From Verrucomicrobiota bacterium (GTDB lineage Bacteria; Verrucomicrobiota; Lentisphaeria; JABSQK01; JAJFLO01), in the NCBI GenBank assembly GCA_021772615.1, contig JAJFLQ010000121.1, forward strand, positions 1 to 64,000: a stretch of 64,000 nt of DNA, in the 5' to 3' direction. How positions within the stretch are numbered: the first letter of the stretch is position 1; each line of letters opens with the position of its first letter. The translations under genes were made by a program, and so were the position numbers. Positions 35,836 through 44,755 of this stretch are shown here, piece by piece. The notes under the pieces were generated by a model. That model was not told the origin of the DNA and made no database searches. It saw only the letters and a program-made list of their open reading frames with translations.

Positions 35836-37851
35836 ATGATCACCGTTAACCGAGAGACCACGGGCAAGCTTGCCTTTGTTGTAGTGACAGCTTTGGCGGT
35901 CGTGCTTATACCGCCCAGTCTCAGCGCGGCAGACACAAACGTGCGTCCGGTCTGGGATTTTAACAGTGGCATCCAGAATCAGCTCGGCGGCTACTACAAT
36001 AAATTCGAGCGCAGCCCTTCCCGTTCGTCAACATTCCTTTCCGATACTGTCTACCGCGGTGGCGGCGGGCGTAGTTTGCGCGTGTCGGCCAATCGCGAAG
36101 CCGCCGGATTCTGCGGTGTGTGGATGCATCTTTTCGACTTCCGCGCCGAGCCGCGTAAATACCTCGACGCTCGCGACTATGTCATGTTGTCGTTCTGGGT
36201 ACGTGGTGAGTCCGGAGGTGAGGAGTTTGTGGTGAAGCTGGCAGACAAGCGATGGATTGATTTGGAGGACTCGCTTGCGATTGGCGACGTAAGTCGATTT
36301 CTCGGTGGACCCGTCACGACGGCGTGGCAGGAAGTGCAGGTACCGCTGATCCTTGCGGGGCAATTGGATTTGTCCCGGCTGGGCGGCCTGACCCTCGATT
36401 TTACGACACCCGGAGACCATGTGGTTTTTATCGATGATGTATGCCTCAAGACCAGAAGTGGCCAACAGGAGACAATGGCGGAGACTCCGGTCACGACGGA
36501 CAAGGGATCCACGGCGCCGTTCCAGCCGCGACCGCAGGCGATGTGGATATGGAATACGCGACCGCTGTTGGAAAATGCAGCAGACCGCAAGCAGTTGTTC
36601 GACTTTTGCAACACGAACAACGTCGACGAAGTCTGGCTGCAGCTGTTGTATATTCTTCACGGTGCTGACGATCTTTTTGGCCCCCCACAGCCGGCGGACG
36701 CCCTCAAGAATATTCATTGCGAGCTGACGGACATCGCAAAGCTACAGGGATTTATTCGCGAGGCGCACGCCCGCAACGTGCGTGTTCACGCGCTCGATGG
36801 CTACCCTGAGTATGCGCAGAAAGAGTATCATCCAGCGCCGCTCGCGATCGTCGACGGCGTGATCGAATACAACCGAAACGCCGAGCCGACCGAACGCTTT
36901 GACGGCATTCACTTTGATAACGAACCGTACCTCATTATCGGTTGGGCGGATCCGTCGCGGCGCAAGCGGATCTTAAGCGAATTCCTGACTCTCAACAAGA
37001 TGTGCGTAGAGCGTGTTCATGACCACTCCGACATGGAATTCGGCATCGACATCCCATTCTGGTGGGACAGTCGCGACGACGTGACCGGTGAGATCACGGG
37101 AGAGGTTGCATTTGGCGGCAAGATCCAGCCGGCCAGCTACCATTGCGTCGACATTCTCGATAACGTGGGCATCATGAATTACCGCGACACGGCCGACGGC
37201 GCAGATGGCATGTATGCGCATGGGAATCAGCTGCTTGCTTATGCCGACCGCGGGAAGAAAACAAAAATTTATATGGGCGTCGAGACATTCATGTATGAAC
37301 CGACGGACGTGTGGTTTGTGCTCGGGCTGCCGCGTGCACAGTTTTATGAAGCACTCGACAAGAAGGGCCATGACTACTCTTATTTGAGTCGCATCGACGG
37401 ATTTCGCACGCAAATGCTGGACGACGGCGGCAATATCCATCTGGGCATCGAGTTGCCCCGCGAGCCCAACGACGACGTCAAGCAGCGTATCACGCGTGTC
37501 ATGCTCGAGATCGCGCAGCGCTTCGGGGCTTCGCAGTATCCGGGTATACGTGAGAATGCGGATCGGATTTACATGGATGTGCGGCGGCGGGTCGGCACCC
37601 ACCCGGAATGGACACGGATTCGCGCTCGTGACATCAACGACGACGCGTCCGGCACAACGTACCGTGGCTTTATGGCGGACAGCATTATGCTGTCCAAAAT
37701 CACATTCGCCGACAACCCGGTCGGTGACCTCACGCTGCAGACGCAGGCGGCCGAGCGGATGTTTACCGATTACGGATCGTATCACGGGCTTGCGATACAC
37801 TACTACGATACCTACAGGAAGCTGCTGGAACCATCAACGGCAAAGCCGTGA
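35836..37851 (+). CDS. Exported carbohydrate-binding/TIM-barrel-like protein, function unknown
   Basis: The protein has 671 residues with a signal peptide (cleavage near LSA-AD, about residue 32). Residues of about 35-205 look like a beta-sandwich carbohydrate-binding module (VWDFNSGIQNQLGGYYNKF, ending VFIDDVCLKT). Residues of about 230-520 resemble a glycoside-hydrolase-like (beta/alpha)8 fold: MWIWNTRPLL, VDEVWLQLL, ARNVRVHALDGYPEY and FDGIHFDNEPY, where the acidic pair could be catalytic, then IMNYRDTADG and IYMGVETF. I cannot name a GH family. It follows the choice-of-anchor gene by 34 bp with AAGATAGGAGCG upstream, so they form a likely operon. Confidence 0.7.
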   Translation: MITVNRETTGKLAFVVVTALAVVLIPPSLSAADTNVRPVWDFNSGIQNQLGGYYNKFERSPSRSSTFLSDTVYRGGGGRSLRVSANREAAGFCGVWMHLFDFRAEPRKYLDARDYVMLSFWVRGESGGEEFVVKLADKRWIDLEDSLAIGDVSRFLGGPVTTAWQEVQVPLILAGQLDLSRLGGLTLDFTTPGDHVVFIDDVCLKTRSGQQETMAETPVTTDKGSTAPFQPRPQAMWIWNTRPLLENAADRKQLFDFCNTNNVDEVWLQLLYILHGADDLFGPPQPADALKNIHCELTDIAKLQGFIREAHARNVRVHALDGYPEYAQKEYHPAPLAIVDGVIEYNRNAEPTERFDGIHFDNEPYLIIGWADPSRRKRILSEFLTLNKMCVERVHDHSDMEFGIDIPFWWDSRDDVTGEITGEVAFGGKIQPASYHCVDILDNVGIMNYRDTADGADGMYAHGNQLLAYADRGKKTKIYMGVETFMYEPTDVWFVLGLPRAQFYEALDKKGHDYSYLSRIDGFRTQMLDDGGNIHLGIELPREPNDDVKQRITRVMLEIAQRFGASQYPGIRENADRIYMDVRRRVGTHPEWTRIRARDINDDASGTTYRGFMADSIMLSKITFADNPVGDLTLQTQAAERMFTDYGSYHGLAIHYYDTYRKLLEPSTAKP

Positions 37852-37854
37852 CGG

Positions 37855-40668
37855 TTAATGCGCTTCCAGCCAGTTCCGGCCCATGCCCACCTCGGCGATG
37901 ACGGGTACATTCATCGTTATTGCAGATTCCATCGCGCTTTTGATCATTGGAATGACCGTCGTGCGTTCGTCCCGGTGCATGTCGAATACCAGTTCGTCGT
38001 GAACCTGAATGATCATACGTGTCTGCAATGCTCCTTCCCGGAGATTCTTGTGTATGGTGACCATTGCGATCTTGATCATGTCCGCCGCGGTACCCTGGAT
38101 CGGCGCGTTAATCGCCGTGCGTTCTGCTGCGGCGCGGATCGTGTGATTCGCCGAATTGATATCACGAAGATACCGGCGGCGGCGGCACATGGTCTCGACA
38201 TAGCCAAGGTCGTGTGCCTCCTGAATCGTGGTGTCAATGTATCGTTTTACGCCGGAGTAGCGTGCGAAATACTGATCAATAATAAAATTCGCTTCCTTCC
38301 TGGGGATTCCCAGGCGTTGCGACAGACCAAAGGCGCTGATGCCGTATATGATGCCGAAGTTGACCATTTTGGCCTTTCGCCTCATGTCTGGTGTCACGTC
38401 GTCGAGTGCCACGTCGAATATATTCGCGGCCGTACTTTGGTGAATGTCCAATTCCCTTCGAAACGCATCGAGCATAGCAGGATCATCGCTCAATGAGGCA
38501 ATGATTCTCAATTCGATCTGCGAATAGTCGGCGGACAGGATACGATAGGCGTCGTCACGCGGTATGAACGCCTTGCGAATTTCACGACCTTTTTCTGTCT
38601 TTATCGGAATATTCTGTAGATTGGGCCCCTGCGACTGCAGCCGTCCTGTCGCTGTCACTGCTTGATTGAACGTCGTGTGAATCCGGCCCGTGCGTGGAGA
38701 AATGGCTGCCGGCAACGCATCCACGTAGGTCGACTTTAGTTTCCGCGACGTGCGGTATGCGAGCACATCCCGGACGATCTCGTGACGTCCCGCAAGTCGT
38801 GACAGGACCTGTTCCGAGGTTGAATATTGGCCGGTCTTTCCGGTCTTTTTGGCCTTCTTCTCGAGTTGCAGGTGGTCGAACAACACGTCGCCCAGCTGCT
38901 TCGGTGAGTCGATGTTGAAGTCGAGGTCGGCGGCATGATGGATTCGCTCCGCCAGTCGTCCAATCTCATCTTCGAGTGCCGCGGAATAATCGGACAGTGC
39001 AGCCTTGTCCAGAGCCACGCCTTCCGCCTCCATCGCGATGAGAACCGAGATGAGCGGCGATTCGATGTCGTGGAAAAGGCATTCGGCTTCGTGTTCCTTC
39101 AATAGTGGTGCGAAGATCTCCTTGAGCTGCAGTGTGACATCCGTATCTTCTACGGCATATTCGGTAACCAGGTCCGTTGAGACATCGCGCATCGACTTTT
39201 GGTCGGCGCCTTTCGGGCCGATCAAGTCCTCTATTGGTACGGGAGTGTAGCCAAGATAGTTCCGGGCCAGTATGTCCAGCTTGTGTCTGCTTTCCGGATC
39301 TATTAGGTAATGCGCGAGCATCGTGTCAAAGAATGGTCCGGCAACGTCGAGGCCATGCCAGTGGAGTACGCTGATATCGAACTTAAGGTTATGACCGATC
39401 TTGAGGATATCGGTGCGGCCGAACAGCGGTCTGAATGTATCAAGTATGGTTTTGCATTCGTCTGTATCATCTGGAAACACGACGTAATACCCTGCATGCG
39501 CTTCAATCGAAAATGCGATACCGACCAGCTCGGTCGTCATCGGATCCAGCCCGGTTGTCTCCGTGTCAAAGCAGAAAAACGGCTGCGTTGCCAGCGTCTC
39601 CAGCAACATCGCCCGTTCGTTTGCGGTGGCGACCTTTCTGTAGACGTGCGGCACGTCGGCACTCGTCGTGTACACCTCCCGAATACTTTCCGGGTCGGTG
39701 CTCGGTGTGGGTGTGTCGTCAGATCCGAAGGTTGAGAACAGGGACGGTTGCCGGTTGTCGTCGTCTTGCTTCGCTACCGGCGCAGGGTCGTTCGCGAGCA
39801 GACGTTTGGTGAGCGTGCGGAATTCGAACTCGTCGAATAACTCACGCAAGGCATCGACATTCCACGGCTGAACCTCCAGAGATGCAATGTCAGGAAGATT
39901 TGGCACCTGCCGATCGATTGTCGCCAGGCGCTTGGACAGCAGCGCCTGCTCGCCAAACTCCTCGACGCGTTCGCGCTGCTTGCCTTTAAGGCTGGTTGCA
40001 TTTTGTATGAGATTCTCGATACTGCCGAAATCCGCGATGAGCTTTCTCGCCGTCTTCTCGCCGATACCCGGTATCCCCGGGATATTGTCCGACGCGTCAC
40101 CCCATAGCCCGAGCATGTCGACAACCTGGGATACCTCGGCAATTCCCCATTTCTTCAGCACCTCTGGTACGCCGAGAATCTCCACGTCGTTGCCGAAACG
40201 TGCCGGTTTATACAGTAAGACCTTATCCGTTACCAATTGGGCGAAATCCTTGTCAGGCGTCACCATATACGTTGCCATTCCAGACGTATCTGCGCGATCG
40301 GCAAGCGTGCCGATGATGTCGTCCGCCTCGTAACCCGGCGCCGTCAGCGCGGGTATGTTGAAAGCCTGGGTCACGCGGTAGATATGCGGAATGGCCGCGC
40401 TTAGATCTTCCGGCATCTTCTCGCGCTGCGCTTTGTAGTCGGGAAATTCGACGTGCCGTTTCGTCGGCTCCGGTGTATCAAATGCAACAGCAAGAAAGTC
40501 GGGTCGGCGGGTCTCGATGATATGGACAAGAGTTGTGATGTAGCCGAATATAGCGGATGTGTTGAAGCCGGACGCTGTCAGCCGAGGATTCTTGTAAAGC
40601 GCGTAAAATGCCCGATATACCAGCGCCATCCCGTCGAGAAGAAACAGTTGCTTTTCTTGATTGCCCAT
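37855..40668 (-). CDS. polA: DNA polymerase I
   Basis: The protein has 937 residues from the ATG at 40668. The 5'-nuclease domain is at 1-300 (LLDGMALVYRAFYAL, YEADDIIGTLA, TPDKDFAQLV). The 3'-5' exonuclease is intact, with FDTETTGLDP and YAVEDTDVTLQ. Polymerase motif A is SADYSQIELRI, motif B RKAKMVNFGIIYG and motif C QVHDELVFD. All three activities therefore appear functional. The open frame extends to 40944, but those 92 residues are unlike any polymerase. It ends 3 bp from the stop of the convergent exported protein. Confidence 0.96.
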   Translation of the reverse strand: MGNQEKQLFLLDGMALVYRAFYALYKNPRLTASGFNTSAIFGYITTLVHIIETRRPDFLAVAFDTPEPTKRHVEFPDYKAQREKMPEDLSAAIPHIYRVTQAFNIPALTAPGYEADDIIGTLADRADTSGMATYMVTPDKDFAQLVTDKVLLYKPARFGNDVEILGVPEVLKKWGIAEVSQVVDMLGLWGDASDNIPGIPGIGEKTARKLIADFGSIENLIQNATSLKGKQRERVEEFGEQALLSKRLATIDRQVPNLPDIASLEVQPWNVDALRELFDEFEFRTLTKRLLANDPAPVAKQDDDNRQPSLFSTFGSDDTPTPSTDPESIREVYTTSADVPHVYRKVATANERAMLLETLATQPFFCFDTETTGLDPMTTELVGIAFSIEAHAGYYVVFPDDTDECKTILDTFRPLFGRTDILKIGHNLKFDISVLHWHGLDVAGPFFDTMLAHYLIDPESRHKLDILARNYLGYTPVPIEDLIGPKGADQKSMRDVSTDLVTEYAVEDTDVTLQLKEIFAPLLKEHEAECLFHDIESPLISVLIAMEAEGVALDKAALSDYSAALEDEIGRLAERIHHAADLDFNIDSPKQLGDVLFDHLQLEKKAKKTGKTGQYSTSEQVLSRLAGRHEIVRDVLAYRTSRKLKSTYVDALPAAISPRTGRIHTTFNQAVTATGRLQSQGPNLQNIPIKTEKGREIRKAFIPRDDAYRILSADYSQIELRIIASLSDDPAMLDAFRRELDIHQSTAANIFDVALDDVTPDMRRKAKMVNFGIIYGISAFGLSQRLGIPRKEANFIIDQYFARYSGVKRYIDTTIQEAHDLGYVETMCRRRRYLRDINSANHTIRAAAERTAINAPIQGTAADMIKIAMVTIHKNLREGALQTRMIIQVHDELVFDMHRDERTTVIPMIKSAMESAITMNVPVIAEVGMGRNWLEAH

Positions 40669-40961
40669 ATGAACGCCTTGCAGGTTTGGTGAAGGAGGCG
40701 CCTGGACGCCCCGTCTGGACAACGATCGCCGACCTTTGTATGCCGGCACCGCACAATCAGTATCATCGCACGGATCGATTGTCAATGAAGTAGTAGGGAA
40801 AGCCGACTCGCAGCAGGTATTCTTTTTCACGCTTTGGGGTTTACTAACAGCACATTTCTGTCTATACTTAACGTTTACGCTGTATGGTTGTCGTGCGCAA
40901 GGGGTTTTGCCACATGGTCGATGCGTAAAAGCCAGGTTCATCATTTACGGCGAGGCTGAGA
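40669..40961. promoter_or_regulatory. Divergent promoter region of polA and the TIR gene
   Basis: The gap is 293 bp. A plus-strand promoter candidate is TTTACT (40840-40845) with TATACT (40863-40868), 17 bp apart, pointing to the TIR gene, and GAGGCTGAG just before its ATG is a ribosome site. No clear match is seen for polA on the minus strand. No small gene is evident. Confidence 0.4.
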
Positions 40962-41798
40962 ATGAAGATTTTTTTCTGTTACAAGAAAATGTTGAAGCAG
41001 GACGAGGAGATTGCGCTGGAAATCGCGAGTGCGGTTGAGGCGGCCGGTTACGATGTGGTCGTGGGAAAAACGGGCGTATCAGGAAACAGTGAGTCCACGC
41101 AGATCATTCTCCATCGCTTGGCTCTGTCGGATGCGATGGTGTGCCTGATCTCGAACGCGGCCTTGAATAGCAAGCAGGTCCTGTATGAGATCGGGCGCGC
41201 GTTGAAGGCGCAGAAACCCGTAATTCCGATTTTGTTGGAAGACCTGGAATTCGATCTCTACTTCCGGGCTTTCGGTCCGCACTTCATCGATCGTCCGCAC
41301 ATTCGATACAGTGGCGATGTTTCGGCCGCGGTCGATGGGATTATCGGAAGTCTCGCCGAGGCCCAGGATCCGGGAGGAAGAAATCTGATCAAAGAGGTGC
41401 TGGCGGAATACGACGTCAAGGACTATGGCGAGATTCTGTATGCCATGTTGGGGTTGCTGAGGGATCTTCACATGCTTGGTCGTACCCAGCCCGGGAGCAA
41501 ACCTGCCGAATCGGCGCAGACTGAGTCGGCAACGGCGGCAGCTACGTTAACCGTCGCTCTGACATCCGCCGTCGCGAAGCACGCGTCGATCAGCAAGAAA
41601 AACGCGAAGGTCTATCGCAGCAACGGCCTGGCAGAACCATCGGCGAGGCTTGAAGCGACGGCACGCGGTGCGACGTCGCTCAAGAAGATGCTTCGTGCCG
41701 TCATTGAATCATGCGAGCAGCCAGCACCAGTGGATGTGCCGCCGGATGATAGCAGTGCTGAGAAGCCCGTGGCGGATGCCGACCCGGTAGCGCCCTAG
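40962..41798 (+). CDS. TIR-like domain protein
   Basis: The protein has 278 residues. The first ~130 form a TIR-type flavodoxin-like fold: KIFFCYKKMLKQDEEIA (strand A and following loop), AAGYDVVVGKTG, a serine-rich loop with STQIILHRLALSDAMVCLIS, and LYEIGRALKAQKPVIPILLED. E76 in VLYEIGRA is placed like the NADase glutamate of TIR enzymes. After a linker region the C-terminal 120 residues are Ala/Ser/Thr/Lys-rich, without a recognised domain. It could be an NAD-consuming effector, a cyclic-nucleotide-producing TIR, or a scaffold; none can be chosen. It lies divergent from polA, with a small membrane ORF 23 bp downstream. Confidence 0.75.
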   Translation: MKIFFCYKKMLKQDEEIALEIASAVEAAGYDVVVGKTGVSGNSESTQIILHRLALSDAMVCLISNAALNSKQVLYEIGRALKAQKPVIPILLEDLEFDLYFRAFGPHFIDRPHIRYSGDVSAAVDGIIGSLAEAQDPGGRNLIKEVLAEYDVKDYGEILYAMLGLLRDLHMLGRTQPGSKPAESAQTESATAAATLTVALTSAVAKHASISKKNAKVYRSNGLAEPSARLEATARGATSLKKMLRAVIESCEQPAPVDVPPDDSSAEKPVADADPVAP

Positions 41799-41821
41799 AA
41801 TCACTGAGGGATGCATCAGGT

Positions 41822-41944
41822 ATGTCGTCGCCACTGGGTGCAATGACTATGATTTCACAATTTTTGTTGGCGTTCACCGCTTTAGCTGTGGTCCCGCTCG
41901 CGTTGTGTATACTGAACGCAATACGAATACAGCTGAGGCAGTGA
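41822..41944 (+). CDS. Small single-helix membrane protein (40 aa)
   Basis: A 40-codon frame starts ATG at 41822 and stops TGA at 41944. It encodes a hydrophobic helix of about 22 residues (ISQFLLAFTALAVVPLALCI) and a basic tail RIQLRQ. It lies 23 bp behind the TIR gene on the same strand, and AGGTATG overlaps the start with a weak ribosome site. The composition is strongly membrane-like, but such a short frame could occur by chance. The function is unknown. Confidence 0.4.
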   Translation: MSSPLGAMTMISQFLLAFTALAVVPLALCILNAIRIQLRQ

Positions 41945-42029
41945 AAACCAACGAACCGGCAAGATCTTGACGGTTCGTCTCGCCCGGCGGGTGCCGGCCG
42001 GACGCGGTTCGACAAGGTCAGATTGCGTT

Positions 42030-42308
42030 TTACAGGACCATCTTATCGAAATCTTCTACCGCTATGGCTTCGGAAGTTGCGAAGTTGATGCCGGTCAGGC
42101 GGGTGAGTGCAAGCGACGCCTTCATCGCTTCCTGGACTCCTGGAAATTCCACTACCATTACCAAATCGTATTGGCCCAGCAGAACGTGCATCGAACGCAC
42201 CTTGCCGCGATTATTCTTGATTATTTCCGTCGCCTTCGCCGTGCGCGCGGCACTGATTCCATCTAATGATTCCGGCGAGTATTTTCCAAATAAAATGTAA
42301 GTTGCCAT
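42030..42308 (-). CDS. GYD-domain protein
   Basis: The protein has 92 residues of the GYD family of small ferredoxin-fold proteins. It matches the family pattern from ATYILFGKYSPES through GKVRSMHVLLGQYDLVMVVEFPG (the family motif GxYD) to ATSEAIAVEDFDKMV. Members are probably oligomeric, and their ligand is unknown. It is a monocistronic gene; no functional link to the TIR gene or mnmA is evident. Confidence 0.85.
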   Translation of the reverse strand: MATYILFGKYSPESLDGISAARTAKATEIIKNNRGKVRSMHVLLGQYDLVMVVEFPGVQEAMKASLALTRLTGINFATSEAIAVEDFDKMVL

Positions 42309-42478
42309 AATAAATTCCCCGGTCAGGTGATAACCGTTAGTCGTTGGTGTAAACTGCAGAGAATACTATATGTGGTGGAAGCATCAATGTCCAGCCGCCG
42401 GCTATCGTCAACTGGTTCCCGGCTGTAGATATCTTAACCGCCGTTGACCTGGTTAACGGTGTCGATCGGAGAGAATGT

Positions 42479-43582
42479 GTGAAGATCGCGGTGTTGATTT
42501 CGGGAGGTGTAGACAGCTCTGTCGCCCTCCGGCTGGTCCAATCGACGATGGACTGTAGCCTTGAGGCGTTCTATCTCAAGATCTGGCTGGAGGATGATCT
42601 TGCATTTCTTGGAGATTGTCCATGGGAAGCAGACCTCGAATTGGTGCGAAGGATATGCGATGATGCCGGCATCGCGCTGCATGTGATACCGTTTCAGCAA
42701 CAGTATTATGAGCGGGTTGTCGACCATGCAATAGCGGAGTTGAAAGCCGGGCGAACCCCCAGCCCGGACATCCTGTGTAACTCCGAGATAAAGTTCGGCG
42801 CGTTTTATGACGAGATAGACGGCGCGTTCGATCGCGTTGTAACAGGGCACTATGCCGGTGTGGAAGAGAAGGACGGCGTGTTTCTCCTCAAACGTGCTCG
42901 AGACGGCGTGAAGGATCAGACGTACTTCTTGTCGCACCTGAACCAGGCGCAGCTGTCCCGGGCACACTTTCCGCTCGGGGTCTACGTGAAATCCGATGTG
43001 CGCCGTTTGGCGCGCGAGCTTGACTTACCGAATCAGGGGCGGAAAGACAGTCAGGGGCTTTGCTTCCTGGGAAAAATCAAGTACAACGAATTTGTAAAAT
43101 GCCATTTGGGCAAGAGACCCGGACGTATCGTCGAAATTGAAACGGGGAAGACGCTGGGCGACCATGACGGATACTGGTTTTTTACTGTCGGTCAACGGCG
43201 CGGAATTGGATTGGCGGGCGGGCCGTGGTATGTGGTTGATAAGGTTGTGGAGGACGACGTCGTACTCGTGTCGCATCAGGACGGCTACCGCGACCGGGCA
43301 CGTCGCACGTTCGTCGTCACGAATGTGCATTGGATTGCCGGCGAGCCTGCGGACGAACGACTCACCGTAAAAGTGCGTCACGGGCCTGTCGCGGTTGGAT
43401 GTACATGTACTGCCGCCGATGGCGGCCGCTATCAGGTACAATTGGACATGCCGGACACCGGTATAGCAGCCGGGCAATCCGCTGTGTTCTACGATGGCGA
43501 CTATTGCCTGGGGCGTGGGATAATCGCGAATTCGGACCGACGCCAACCGGACTGCATCACAAGTCCAGCTGGAACGGCTTAA
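42479..43582 (+). CDS. mnmA: tRNA-specific 2-thiouridylase
   Basis: The enzyme installs 2-thiouridine at wobble position 34 of tRNAs for Lys, Glu and Gln, taking sulfur from a relay. The reading has 367 residues from a GTG start with CGGAGAGA upstream. The PP-loop SGGVDSS is at 8-14. The catalytic cysteines are C100 (SPDILCN) and C195 (SQGLCFLGK). DQTYFLSHLNQ and FFTVGQRRGIGL complete the family signature. It converges on the GldC-like gene, with 26 bp of overlap of the two coding ends. Confidence 0.95.
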   Translation: MKIAVLISGGVDSSVALRLVQSTMDCSLEAFYLKIWLEDDLAFLGDCPWEADLELVRRICDDAGIALHVIPFQQQYYERVVDHAIAELKAGRTPSPDILCNSEIKFGAFYDEIDGAFDRVVTGHYAGVEEKDGVFLLKRARDGVKDQTYFLSHLNQAQLSRAHFPLGVYVKSDVRRLARELDLPNQGRKDSQGLCFLGKIKYNEFVKCHLGKRPGRIVEIETGKTLGDHDGYWFFTVGQRRGIGLAGGPWYVVDKVVEDDVVLVSHQDGYRDRARRTFVVTNVHWIAGEPADERLTVKVRHGPVAVGCTCTAADGGRYQVQLDMPDTGIAAGQSAVFYDGDYCLGRGIIANSDRRQPDCITSPAGTA

Positions 43583-43955
43583 TGGTATCGTCGGCTTCGG
43601 GTTCGACAACCTTGAGAACACCCGTCTTGATACCGAATCCTTCGGCAAACTGCCGAAGCTCGGCCGACAGCGGCATATTGCCAGTGGCCTTACCGTATGT
43701 TTCAGCGATCATGAGAAGTGACTGCACTGTCAGCGCATTCATTTCGTGGTGCGTCATGTCCTTGGTCCACAGGTCGAATTTCACGGTATTCTGCTTTGAC
43801 GGATCCCAGATCGACATCAGTACAGCTTTACACGTTTGCGGCGACCTGGACTCGGCCTGGTCCGCCTGCCAGGTAATGGACTCAGGCGTATTCGTGTCAT
43901 CAAGTGTGATGTCGAAGCGGATTGACGCCTCTGTTGTGTCAGCTTTTTCAGTCAT
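43557..43955 (-). CDS. GldC-like protein
   Basis: The protein has 132 residues. The pattern ITLDDTNTPESITWQA, KAVLMSIWDPSKQNTVKFDLWTKDMTHHEMN and AETYGKATG agrees with GldC, a small protein first found as accessory to gliding motility in Flavobacterium, whose homologues occur in many non-gliding bacteria. No other gld gene is seen in the window. Its start overlaps the CpXC gene stop (ATGA), so the two are coupled. Its function outside Bacteroidota is unknown. Confidence 0.8.
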   Translation of the reverse strand: MTEKADTTEASIRFDITLDDTNTPESITWQADQAESRSPQTCKAVLMSIWDPSKQNTVKFDLWTKDMTHHEMNALTVQSLLMIAETYGKATGNMPLSAELRQFAEGFGIKTGVLKVVEPEADDTIKPFQLDL

Positions 43956-44617
43956 AATAATTGGCTCACATCGACATAAACTCCCTGATACAGCGCATTC
44001 AACTCGTGTTCCATCTCCGGTGTTACCAGGAAGCGTTCACTGAGTTCGCGGTAGTCGGCAGACTTGAAACCAAGATTGTACAGTGGTTTTCCCGTTTCCC
44101 TCGCAAACGCGATGAACATAATGTCGGTGTCGCTGGAATTCGCGAAATCGAATAACAGCTCCATACTGATGGGATCCAGTCCCTGCGAGTGCTGGAACAT
44201 CTGGTATTTAATGTATTCGATGAGACGATCGTCGTAACCGTGATGGTGTATCGAAATCTTTTCGATGAAATTCTTCCGTGACGTTGTGAGCCGATAATAC
44301 GGCCTCGCCGTCTCCGCGATGTCTGCAAATATGTTCTCGTACAGTTTTTTCACAACGGCGAGCGCATCGTCCAGGTTGCCGAGGTTTGCTGCGGGCATGA
44401 AATGAATCAGGCAGCGCCGATCTGCGTCGCAATAAGTCACCGGAATGTCCAGTACGAATGACTTTCCGCAGTCACGGCACGGTATCACATTCAGCACGCC
44501 CTGAAACAATGCTGCCAGCTCATCGCTACCCTTGCGAATCAGGGTGATGGGGAAACATTCCGACTGTGCGTCGCAATGCGGGCAGCACACTGTTTTTTTG
44601 TCTTCGACACTCACCAT
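43952..44617 (-). CDS. CpXC-domain protein
   Basis: The protein has 221 residues. Two Cys pairs near the N-terminus (CCPHCDAQ and PCRDCGKS) fit the zinc-ribbon-like CpXC domain, followed by a helical part with no name. The CpXC family has no known reaction. It forms a two-gene unit with the GldC-like gene through a 4-bp overlap. It faces away from aspS across 138 bp. Confidence 0.75.
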   Translation of the reverse strand: MVSVEDKKTVCCPHCDAQSECFPITLIRKGSDELAALFQGVLNVIPCRDCGKSFVLDIPVTYCDADRRCLIHFMPAANLGNLDDALAVVKKLYENIFADIAETARPYYRLTTSRKNFIEKISIHHHGYDDRLIEYIKYQMFQHSQGLDPISMELLFDFANSSDTDIMFIAFARETGKPLYNLGFKSADYRELSERFLVTPEMEHELNALYQGVYVDVSQLL

Positions 44618-44755
44618 GATGTAGTCTGCACGTTCCGTTATAGGTTTTTCGGGTGATGGTAAATCGCAATACGTCGTTCATGTGCTAATTTACCGCCTTT
44701 CCAACCATATTGTCTAATTGCGCCTACTGCAACACGTCTAACTTCGGAATTTACC

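Noticed and set aside
40669-40944. 92-residue N-terminal extension of DNA polymerase I
   Set aside because: The 5'-nuclease domain begins right after the ATG at 40668; the extension is not polymerase-like and crosses the divergent promoter region.
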